From NCBI GenBank assembly GCA_009699165.1, contig WLOR01000092.1, positions 1-5,395 on the forward strand: a DNA stretch of 5,395 bases, written 5' to 3'. The position numbers were made by a program, and so were the translations under genes. The stretch is from Actinomycetota bacterium. GTDB lineage: Bacteria > Actinomycetota > Actinomycetes > Nanopelagicales > Nanopelagicaceae. Every line of letters begins with the position of its first letter. Positions within the stretch are counted from its first letter, which is position 1. The notes below the pieces were generated by a model. The model did no database searches. It was not told where the DNA came from and saw nothing but the letters and a program-made list of their open reading frames with translations. Below are positions 1 through 5,395 of the stretch, one piece after another.

Positions 1-583
1 GTGTCTGCTCGGCTGGCTTTAGAACGACACAGTTTCCTGCGGCAAGAGCCGGAGCTAGCTTCCATACAGCCATCAAGATTGGGAAGTTCCACGGAATGAT
101 CTGGCCGACTACACCTAGAGGTTCATGGAAGTGATATGCAACTGTGTCATTATCTAATTCACCAGCTGAACCCTCTTGCGCGCGGATCGCGGCAGCGAAG
201 TATCTAAAGTGATCGATTGCAAGTGGGATATCAACATAGAGCGCTTCGCGAATTGGCTTTCCGTTTTCCCATGTTTCGGCAACAGCGATTGCCTCGACAT
301 TTTCTTGCATACGATCAGCGATTTTGTTTAGAATAATTGCGCGTTCAGTCGCTGATGTTTTTCCCCAAGCTGGAGCGGCAGCATGGGCTGCATCGAGAGC
401 CTTGTCGATATCTTTTGCATTTCCACGGGCAACATCACAGAAAACTTTTCCAGTAACTGGAGTGACGTTTTCAAAGTATTGACCTGAATCAGGCTTTTCG
501 TATCTGCCATTAATCCAATGGTCATACCGTGGTAAATAAGTAACTTTGCTGCCGGGCTGCCCCGGAGCGACGAAATCAGTCAT
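1..583 (-). CDS. NAD-dependent aldehyde dehydrogenase, acetaldehyde type (ExaC/AldB-like), N-terminal part
   Basis: This is the first 194 codons of an aldehyde dehydrogenase; the window edge cuts off the rest, including the catalytic Cys region. The family oxidises aldehydes to carboxylic acids with NAD(P)+ in the cytoplasm. I translated the frame from the ATG at 583-581 with no stop or frameshift. It shows DHWINGRY near residue 21, [11 protein letters not shown] near 103, IDHFRYFA near 123, [15 protein letters not shown] near 154-168 with the oxyanion Asn at about 165, and VLKPAEQT at 187-194 with the cofactor-binding Lys at about 189. The close match to the [20 protein letters not shown] block and the [14 protein letters not shown] region points to the ExaC/AcoD/AldB acetaldehyde dehydrogenase group, usually about 505 residues, so roughly 60% is missing. 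The start is supported by GGAG at 592-589, five bases before ATG. Its own promoter is likely. The family is firm; the exact substrate is inferred. Confidence 0.93.
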   Translation of the reverse strand, partial: MTDFVAPGQPGSKVTYLPRYDHWINGRYEKPDSGQYFENVTPVTGKVFCDVARGNAKDIDKALDAAHAAAPAWGKTSATERAIILNKIADRMQENVEAIAVAETWENGKPIREALYVDIPLAIDHFRYFAAAIRAQEGSAGELDNDTVAYHFHEPLGVVGQIIPWNFPILMAVWKLAPALAAGNCVVLKPAEQT

Positions 584-599
584 CTCTACTCCAATTTCA

Positions 600-619
600 A
601 CTGCGCAACGGCGCGCAGT
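600..619 (-). promoter_or_regulatory. Stem-loop in the leader of the aldehyde dehydrogenase gene
   Basis: A perfect 7-bp inverted repeat lies here: on the minus strand ACTGCGC, a 6-nt loop GCCGTT, then GCGCAGT. It ends seven bases before the GGAG ribosome binding site and falls within the predicted 5' leader if the promoter at 630-658 is right. A short CCAA (625-622) upstream could pair with TTGG (594-591), which overlaps the Shine-Dalgarno. This could be an operator, an mRNA structure affecting translation, or chance. No T-run follows, so a terminator is unlikely. The repeat is seen directly; a regulatory role is inferred. Confidence 0.4.
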
Positions 620-629
620 GGTTGGATAG

Positions 630-658
630 AAAGTAGTACCGAAGCACTTCAGTGACAA
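630..658 (-). promoter_or_regulatory. Candidate promoter for the aldehyde dehydrogenase gene
   Basis: On the minus strand TTGTCA (658-653) is followed after 17 bases by TACTTT (635-630). This resembles a housekeeping-sigma promoter with a good -35 and an acceptable -10 of the TAnnnT form. Transcription would start near 623, giving a leader of about 40 nt before the ATG at 583. It sits directly after the icd stem-loop, which fits a transcription-unit boundary. This is a pattern match by eye only. Confidence 0.45.
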
Positions 659-678
659 GGCTAGGTTGAGGCCTAGCC
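659..678 (-). terminator. Stem-loop after icd, possible transcription terminator
   Basis: On the minus strand GGCTAGG, a 6-nt loop CCTCAA, then CCTAGCC forms a perfect 7-bp stem starting 23 bases after the icd stop codon. The bases after the stem are TTGTCAC, so the T-run is poor. Actinobacterial terminators often lack a clear T-run, and the position at the end of the five-gene unit favours termination or 3'-end protection. Leaky termination into the aldehyde dehydrogenase gene remains possible. Confidence 0.55.
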
Positions 679-701
679 CTCATAACCTACATATTGAAGA
701 G

Positions 702-1916
702 CTAAGCCATCGCCTTTTTAAGGTTCTCATCAATTGAGGCCAAGAACTCTTGAGTTGTTTGCCAAGGCGCATCTTTAGAGATAAGTAGGGCAAGATCCTT
801 TGTCATCTTTCCCTGCTCTACGGTTTCAATACACACTCGCTCGAGTGTGTCACAGAAAGCTGCGAGTTCGGCATTGTTATCTAACTTTGCGCGATGAGCA
901 AGGCCGCGGGTCCAGGCGAAGATAGATGCGATTGGATTCGTCGATGTTGCTTTACCTTTTTGGTGATCACGGTAGTGACGAGTCACTGTTCCGTGAGCGG
1001 CTTCGGACTCAACAATCTTTCCATCTGGTGTCATTAATACAGATGTCATTAAACCAAGTGATCCATAGCCTTGTGCAACGGTGTCAGATTGAACATCTCC
1101 ATCGTAGTTCTTACATGCCCAGACGTATCCGCCTTCCATGCGAAGTGACATTGCAACCATGTCATCGATTAAGCGATGCTCATACCAAATTCCTGCTGCA
1201 TCGAATGCAGCTTTAAACTCTGCTTGAAATATCTCTTCGAAGATATCTTTAAAGCGGCCGTCATAGGCTTTCAAAATTGTATTCTTAGTCGATAGATACA
1301 CTGGGTACTTACGATTTAGTCCATAGTTCAGCGATGCACGTGCAAAGTCACGGATTGATTCATCCATGTTGTACATACCCATTGCAACACCTGATGATGG
1401 GAAATCAAAAACATTGTATTCAATTGGAGCTGAGCCATCTTCTGGCACAAATGTCATAGTGAGTTTGCCTGCACTTGGCACACGGAAATCCGTTGCCTTG
1501 TACTGATCACCAAATGCATGACGACCGATAACAATTGGCTTAGTCCAGTGTGGTACAAGACGTGGGACATTGCTGATAATGATTGGTTCGCGGAAAATCA
1601 CGCCGCCCAAGATATTTCGAACGGTTCCGTTAGGGGACTTCCACATCTTCTTAAGACCAAACTCTTCAACCCGAGCTTCGTCTGGAGTAATAGTTGCACA
1701 TTTGATTCCTACGCCATGCTTTTGGATTGCATGAGCCGAGTCGATGGTCACTTGATCATCTGTTGCATCGCGGTTTTCCATGCCAAGGTCGTAGTAATCA
1801 AGGTTTACATCTAGGTAAGGAAGTATTAAAGACTCCTTGATGAACTGCCAAATGATGCGAGTCATCTCGTCGCCATCAAGCTCGACAACAGTTCCTTCTA
1901 CTTTGATCTTAGCCAT
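702..1916 (-). CDS. icd: NADP-dependent isocitrate dehydrogenase, homodimeric eukaryote-like type
   Basis: Cytoplasmic TCA-cycle enzyme converting isocitrate and NADP+ to 2-oxoglutarate, CO2 and NADPH. At 404 residues it is full length for the dimeric class that includes human IDH1/2, not the monomeric form of about 740 residues. Visible sites include T77, the SPNGTVRN loop with S94, N96 and R100, R109, R132 in [15 protein letters not shown] (same number as the IDH1 hotspot Arg), Y139, K211, and metal-binding acids D251, D274 and D278. The family signature [20 protein letters not shown] is intact at 270-289. HGTVTRH at 308-314 carries the R313/H314 pair that recognises the NADP phosphate. The ATG is preceded by GGGAG (1929-1925) with an 8-nt spacer. 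It starts 16 nt after the mdh stop, so the two are very likely cotranscribed, with a stem-loop closing the unit downstream. No key residue appears missing. Confidence 0.97.
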   Translation of the reverse strand: MAKIKVEGTVVELDGDEMTRIIWQFIKESLILPYLDVNLDYYDLGMENRDATDDQVTIDSAHAIQKHGVGIKCATITPDEARVEEFGLKKMWKSPNGTVRNILGGVIFREPIIISNVPRLVPHWTKPIVIGRHAFGDQYKATDFRVPSAGKLTMTFVPEDGSAPIEYNVFDFPSSGVAMGMYNMDESIRDFARASLNYGLNRKYPVYLSTKNTILKAYDGRFKDIFEEIFQAEFKAAFDAAGIWYEHRLIDDMVAMSLRMEGGYVWACKNYDGDVQSDTVAQGYGSLGLMTSVLMTPDGKIVESEAAHGTVTRHYRDHQKGKATSTNPIASIFAWTRGLAHRAKLDNNAELAAFCDTLERVCIETVEQGKMTKDLALLISKDAPWQTTQEFLASIDENLKKAMA

Positions 1917-1932
1917 GTAGTGCGCTCCCTAT

Positions 1933-2883
1933 TTAGAGTGTTTGGACATCTGCTTGTTTTGCACGGACTGCTTCGGCTGCGGCTTTGAGGGCTGAAACCT
2001 CTGAATCTGTTAATGCACTTTCAACAACTTTTTTAACTCCACTGCGGCCAATCTCGGCTTCAACGCCAAGGTAGACGCCAGAGATTCCATATTCACCATC
2101 GACCCATGCACAGACCGGCATGATGGCGCCTGAATCTTCAATAACCGCTTTAGCCATGCGGGCCGCTGCAGCAGATGGCGCGTAGTAGGCCGAACCAGTC
2201 TTGAGTAGAGCAACTACTTCGGCGCCGCCATTGCGTGTGCGATCGACTAGTTCATCAATCTCAGTTTGAGATAAAAGTTCGCTTAATGGCTGCCCATTGA
2301 CAGTGCAGCGACTTGGTACCGGAACCATAGTGTCACCGTGCGAACCAAGAGTTAGAGTCTTTACTACTCCAACCTTCACCGCTAATTTTTCAGCGACGAA
2401 GTTTGTGAAACGCGCAGTGTCTAACATTCCTGCTTGACCCATTACGCGATTCTTTGGAAAACTAGTTGCAATCTGCGCAAGTGATGTCATCTCATCGAGT
2501 GGGTTTGAAACCACGATAATGACGGCATTTGGAGAATGCTTGGCGATATTTTCAGCAACTCCACGAACGATTCCTGCATTAACACCAATCAAATCCATGC
2601 GGCTCATTCCAGGCTTACGGGGAAGGCCAGCTGTAATAACTACAACATCTGAGTTTGCGGTTGCTTCATATCCAGCACCTTCAGCAGTCGTTGTCGCACC
2701 AATTATTTTTGTCTCAAAACCTTCGATAGATCGAGATTGATTCATATCAAGGGCCAAGCCCTCTGGTTTGCCTTCAACGATATCTGTCAGTACTACCGTG
2801 TCAAAAACATCATATTCAGCTAAACGAAGCGCTGTTGTTGAACCATAGAAACCTGCACCGACTACTGTGACTTTTGCGCCCAT
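1933..2883 (-). CDS. mdh: Malate dehydrogenase, LDH-like class
   Basis: Cytoplasmic NAD-dependent enzyme interconverting malate and oxaloacetate in the TCA cycle. The 316-residue product begins with a Rossmann motif GAGFYGS (9-15), and D34 at the end of the second strand indicates NAD rather than NADP. The mobile loop LPRKPGMSR carries R89 and R95. R89 occupies the position that is Gln in lactate dehydrogenases, so malate is the expected substrate. N127 (SNP), D155 and R158 (LDTARF) and catalytic H182 (GSHGD) are present. The glycine motif places it in the LDH-like MDH class (MdhC type), unlike the GAAGQIGY enzyme of Streptomyces and Mycobacterium. The start is well supported by AAAAGGGAG, six bases before ATG. 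It follows the DUF3017-type gene by 42 nt and precedes icd by 16 nt, consistent with one operon. Lactate dehydrogenase is the main alternative and is disfavoured by R89. Confidence 0.95.
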   Translation of the reverse strand: MGAKVTVVGAGFYGSTTALRLAEYDVFDTVVLTDIVEGKPEGLALDMNQSRSIEGFETKIIGATTTAEGAGYEATANSDVVVITAGLPRKPGMSRMDLIGVNAGIVRGVAENIAKHSPNAVIIVVSNPLDEMTSLAQIATSFPKNRVMGQAGMLDTARFTNFVAEKLAVKVGVVKTLTLGSHGDTMVPVPSRCTVNGQPLSELLSQTEIDELVDRTRNGGAEVVALLKTGSAYYAPSAAAARMAKAVIEDSGAIMPVCAWVDGEYGISGVYLGVEAEIGRSGVKKVVESALTDSEVSALKAAAEAVRAKQADVQTL

Positions 2884-2925
2884 GGCGTACTCCCTTTTCT
2901 TATCTGCTGTGGCAATGAGGCAACT

Positions 2926-3153
2926 CTACCGTCCATGAGGAAGTGCAACTGCCAGAGCAAAAAGGGCGATTGCAATAACAAGTGGAAAATAGAAGTCGAA
3001 TTTTCGAAGATGGCGTGCTTTGAGTGCTACTCCCGCAGTACCAACTGCGATAAAAAGTGACCCACCTCGCACAATCCCACCTATGCCTAAAGCTACGCCA
3101 ATTACTATCGAAATGTTGCTCGCAATAGTTAAGAGGCGATTACTTAGCTGCAT
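2926..3153 (-). CDS. Small three-helix membrane protein, probable DUF3017 family
   Basis: A 75-residue hydrophobic protein of unknown function. Three likely membrane segments can be seen: about 7-28, 31-45 and 54-71. A basic cytoplasmic-type linker KARHLRKFD (45-53) lies between the second and third, and a short tail PHGR ends the protein. DUF3017 proteins are small actinobacterial membrane proteins found next to folD, with a comparable Arg-rich, Asp-ending linker before the last helix. The assignment rests on that pattern plus the folD-mdh location, as overall similarity is hard to judge at this length. Its ATG lies inside the end of folD (10-bp overlap including the folD stop), with no clear Shine-Dalgarno, suggesting translation coupled to folD. 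A later start is possible. The conserved position suggests a housekeeping role, but nothing in the sequence names it. Confidence 0.75.
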   Translation of the reverse strand: MQLSNRLLTIASNISIVIGVALGIGGIVRGGSLFIAVGTAGVALKARHLRKFDFYFPLVIAIALFALAVALPHGR

Positions 3154-3983
3154 GCATCGACAACATTCTTAATAAGCATCGCTCGAGTCATTGGCCCAAC
3201 CCCACCTGGCATTGGCGCGACCCATGATGCAACATCCATAACTCCTGGATCGACATCACCAAGTAGTCCGGCATCGGTCCGTGAAATTCCAACATCAATC
3301 ACGACTGCGCCAGCTTTGATCATCTCGGCCTTTAGGAAATGTGCTTGACCGATTGCAGCGACAACAATGTCAGCGTTTTTAGTATGCACACCTAAGTCTT
3401 TTGTACCGGTGTGAGTTAACGTAACCGTTGCATTTTCTTGCTTGCGAGTAAGCAGTAATCCAAGTGGACGCCCAACTGTTAGACCTCGTCCGATGACTGT
3501 GACCTCTGCGCCTTTAGTACTAATTCCATAGTGCGTAAGAAGCTCCACGATTCCATGTGGCGTGCATGGCAAAGGGGCGTCATAGCCTGAGACTAAGCGA
3601 CCAAGATTCATCGGATGTAGGCCATCGGCATCTTTAGATGGATCAATCGCTTCAAGAACGCGTTGTGTATTAATGCCCTTTGGCAGTGGGAGTTGAACGA
3701 TGTAGCCAGTGCATTCAGGCGCATTATTGAGATCTCGAATGGCAGCCATGACATCGGCTTCGCTTGCATCATTAGGTAAGTCAACGCGGATTGAATTGAT
3801 ACCGACTTCATGACAGTCGCGGTGCTTTCCGCCAACGTATGAATGCGACCCCGGGTCATCTCCAACCAGCACAGTGCCCAAACCTGGTGTGATTCCCCGA
3901 GATTTAAGTTCGGTTACTCGAACTGCTAATTGGGATTTAATTGATGCCGCTAACGCCTTGCCATCTAAAATCTGTGCGCTCAT
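3144..3983 (-). CDS. folD: Bifunctional methylenetetrahydrofolate dehydrogenase / methenyltetrahydrofolate cyclohydrolase
   Basis: Cytoplasmic enzyme that oxidises 5,10-methylene-THF with NADP+ and hydrolyses the product to 10-formyl-THF, the formyl donor used by PurH upstream. The 279-residue length is normal. The catalytic domain shows [15 protein letters not shown] with Y49 and K53, VQLPLP with Q97, and [10 protein letters not shown] with D118/D120. The Rossmann domain has [18 protein letters not shown] (163-180) with R166 in the NADP loop, [11 protein letters not shown] (184-194) and ADIVVAAIG (204-212). The C-terminal [14 protein letters not shown] (257-270) is the second family signature. 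GRG in place of the GRS of many homologues matches mycobacterial-type FolD. The ATG lies 22 nt after the purH stop, with no recognisable Shine-Dalgarno in the gap, so translation may depend on coupling. The end overlaps the next gene by 10 bp. Confidence 0.97.
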   Translation of the reverse strand: MSAQILDGKALAASIKSQLAVRVTELKSRGITPGLGTVLVGDDPGSHSYVGGKHRDCHEVGINSIRVDLPNDASEADVMAAIRDLNNAPECTGYIVQLPLPKGINTQRVLEAIDPSKDADGLHPMNLGRLVSGYDAPLPCTPHGIVELLTHYGISTKGAEVTVIGRGLTVGRPLGLLLTRKQENATVTLTHTGTKDLGVHTKNADIVVAAIGQAHFLKAEMIKAGAVVIDVGISRTDAGLLGDVDPGVMDVASWVAPMPGGVGPMTRAMLIKNVVDACS

Positions 3984-3987
3984 GTGA

Positions 3988-4000
3988 GCAATACTATTGC
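3988..4000. promoter_or_regulatory. Short palindrome in the purH-folD gap
   Basis: A perfect 6-bp inverted repeat with one central base, GCAATA-C-TATTGC, fills most of the 21-bp gap, where a Shine-Dalgarno for folD would be expected. It might be an operator half-site pair or a tiny hairpin near the folD start. About one such repeat is expected by chance in a window this size, so the support is weak. Confidence 0.2.
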
Positions 4001-4004
4001 AGCC

Positions 4005-5395
4005 TTATGCGTGAGAGAAATGGCGCGTGCCTGTGAAAAACATCGCAATACCAGCGTTTTGTGCCGCAGCGATAACCTCTTCATCGCGGACACTTCCACC
4101 CGGCTGAACAACTGCGCTCACACCTGCATCGATTAATATCTGGAGACCATCTGCAAAGGGGAAGAAAGCATCACTTGCTGCCACTGATCCTTTAACGCGA
4201 TCTCCAGCACGTGTCACAGCTAAGCGAGCAGAATCGACTCGATTAACTTGACCCATTCCAATTCCTACAGAGGCACTATCGCTACTTAATAGAATCGCAT
4301 TACTTTTCACAGCTCGAACAGATCTCCAAGCAAATTCCAGCTCTTTTAAAGTTTCTTTGTTGACGGGTTGACCACTTACTTGTTGCCAGTTGATCGGTAA
4401 ATCACCAGTGGCATTAATTAAATCCATATCTTGCAAAAGCACTCCGCCAGAAACCGGACGCATTTCGATAGACGCAATATCAGTAACATCACAGCGCAAG
4501 ATTCGAATCGATGGTTTCTTTGAGAGAATCTCAACTGCTCCGGCTTCATAACTTGGTGCAATTACTACTTCGGTGAAGATCTCTGCTAACTGTGTGGCCA
4601 TTGCGACACTTACTTCGCGATTTGCAGCGACTACTCCCCCAAAAGCCGATACTGGATCACATTCGTGTGCCTTTTTATGAGCAGTTGCAATGTCGGCCGC
4701 AGTTGCGATTCCACATGGATTAGCGTGCTTAATAACTGCAACACACGGGTCATCGTGGTCCAGAGCTGCACGCCATGCAGCATCGGCATCGGTATAGTTA
4801 TTAAAAGACATCTCTTTGCCATGTAGTTGAACAGCGTTGACGATTCCTACTTGCCCACCTGAATAAATTGCAGCTCTTTGATGAGGGTTTTCACCGTAGC
4901 GCAAGGTGTCTTCTCGGTGCCAAATCCGACCGAACCAATCCGGAAGCTTTTCTCCACTACCTAACCAGTTGGCAATTGTTAAGTCGTACTCGGCAGTTGT
5001 TCTAAAAACATCAAGAGCTAACTGACGTCGCTCATCTGTAGTAAATCCCCCGGCCTCAATTGCTGCAACTAACTGGTCGTACTGAGATGTCTGACAGATA
5101 ACTGCAACAGAGCCATGGTTTTTGGCTGCCCCGCGCAGCATTGATGGCCCACCAATATCTATCTGTTCAATGCACTCTGCAAAATCGGCCCCTGATGCAA
5201 TGGTTGCTGCAAATGGATAGAGATTAATAATTACTAAATCAAATGGTTCGATATCTAGTTCTTTAATTGCAGCAAGGTGGTCAGGGTTATTCTGATCGGC
5301 CAAGATTCCAGAATGAACACGTGGGTGCAAAGTCTTTACCCGGCCACCCATAATCTCAGGGAAGCCCGTGTATGCACTCACTTCAGTGACAGCGA
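4005..5395 (-). CDS. purH: Bifunctional AICAR formyltransferase / IMP cyclohydrolase, N-terminus outside the window
   Basis: Catalyses the last two steps of de novo IMP synthesis in the cytoplasm: formyl transfer from 10-formyl-THF to AICAR, then ring closure. About 462 residues are visible. The frame runs open to the window edge, encoding [13 protein letters not shown], so the GTG at 5381-5379 is an internal Val codon, not the start. About 50 residues are missing by comparison with E. coli PurH. Numbering from that Val, the cyclohydrolase domain shows [14 protein letters not shown] (13-26), NLYPF (53-57) and [15 protein letters not shown] (75-89). The transformylase domain shows [11 protein letters not shown] (161-171), the catalytic KHANPCG (218-224), [12 protein letters not shown] (245-256), VKSNAI (358-363), [11 protein letters not shown] (402-412), [12 protein letters not shown] (426-437) and the terminal GTRHFSH. 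It leads the folate/purine part of the operon, directly before folD, which makes its cosubstrate. Its promoter is out of view. Confidence 0.97.
   Translation of the reverse strand, partial: AVTEVSAYTGFPEIMGGRVKTLHPRVHSGILADQNNPDHLAAIKELDIEPFDLVIINLYPFAATIASGADFAECIEQIDIGGPSMLRGAAKNHGSVAVICQTSQYDQLVAAIEAGGFTTDERRQLALDVFRTTAEYDLTIANWLGSGEKLPDWFGRIWHREDTLRYGENPHQRAAIYSGGQVGIVNAVQLHGKEMSFNNYTDADAAWRAALDHDDPCVAVIKHANPCGIATAADIATAHKKAHECDPVSAFGGVVAANREVSVAMATQLAEIFTEVVIAPSYEAGAVEILSKKPSIRILRCDVTDIASIEMRPVSGGVLLQDMDLINATGDLPINWQQVSGQPVNKETLKELEFAWRSVRAVKSNAILLSSDSASVGIGMGQVNRVDSARLAVTRAGDRVKGSVAASDAFFPFADGLQILIDAGVSAVVQPGGSVRDEEVIAAAQNAGIAMFFTGTRHFSHA

Noticed and set aside
328..525. Open frame of 65 codons on the minus strand
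   Set aside because: It lies wholly inside the aldehyde dehydrogenase gene in another frame; the true frame has clear family motifs throughout.
1229..1250. Palindrome TCTTCGAAGA with flanking ATATCT/AGATAT inside icd
   Set aside because: It arises from the codons for the repetitive stretch KDIFEEIF in the enzyme; no reason to think it is a regulatory site.
926..1814. Two plus-strand open frames opposite icd (926-1216 and 1518-1814)
   Set aside because: They are antisense shadows of a highly conserved icd sequence, with no recognisable protein motifs and no gene context.
2010..2740. Open frames overlapping mdh (2010-2213 minus, 2519-2740 plus)
   Set aside because: Both are shadows of the intact mdh reading frame and have low-information sequences.
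2884..2925. Possible separate promoter or terminator ahead of mdh
   Set aside because: TTGCC-like -35 candidates have no acceptable -10 at proper spacing, and there is no stem-loop. Only the strong AAAAGGGAG ribosome binding site is supported.
3608..4822. Minus-strand open frames inside folD (3608-3865) and purH (4631-4822)
   Set aside because: They are out-of-frame shadows of genes whose true frames are intact and rich in catalytic motifs.
5379..5381. GTG as the start codon of purH
   Set aside because: The frame stays open upstream and encodes the conserved VTEVS segment of PurH, so this codon is an internal Val and the start is outside the window.

Overview
The window looks like a stretch of core chromosome from an actinobacterium. 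All six genes lie on the minus strand. The order purH, folD, a small DUF3017-type membrane protein, then mdh is a known actinobacterial arrangement. FolD has the actinobacterial-style cofactor loop (GRGLTVGRP). By eye the base composition is moderate and A/T-leaning for this phylum, with many A/T-ending codons. That suggests a low-GC lineage, such as the freshwater acI group (Nanopelagicales), rather than Streptomyces or Mycobacterium. The lineage is an inference and I could not test it here.

Read 5' to 3' on the minus strand, the window starts inside purH (4005-5395, N-terminus outside the window). Next come folD (3144-3983), a 75-residue three-helix membrane protein overlapping the end of folD (2926-3153), mdh (1933-2883) and icd (702-1916). 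These five genes are separated by 42 nt or less and probably form one transcription unit; its promoter must lie beyond position 5395. A GC-rich stem-loop (659-678) sits just after icd. It is immediately followed by a candidate promoter (630-658), a second stem-loop in the leader (600-619), and the first 194 codons of an NAD-dependent acetaldehyde dehydrogenase-type gene (1-583, C-terminus outside the window).

The set joins folate-linked one-carbon metabolism to central carbon oxidation. FolD makes 10-formyl-THF, which PurH uses for the penultimate step of IMP synthesis. Mdh and Icd are TCA-cycle dehydrogenases supplying oxaloacetate plus NADH and 2-oxoglutarate plus NADPH. The aldehyde dehydrogenase probably feeds acetate/acetyl-CoA metabolism and appears to be transcribed separately.

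I found no RNA genes, insertion sequences, CRISPR arrays, prophage parts or defence genes, and no intergenic stretch above about 120 bases. I do not see a new biological system here. The points most worth a second look are the MDH class found at this locus, the uncharacterised DUF3017-type protein, and the compact control region between icd and the aldehyde dehydrogenase gene.
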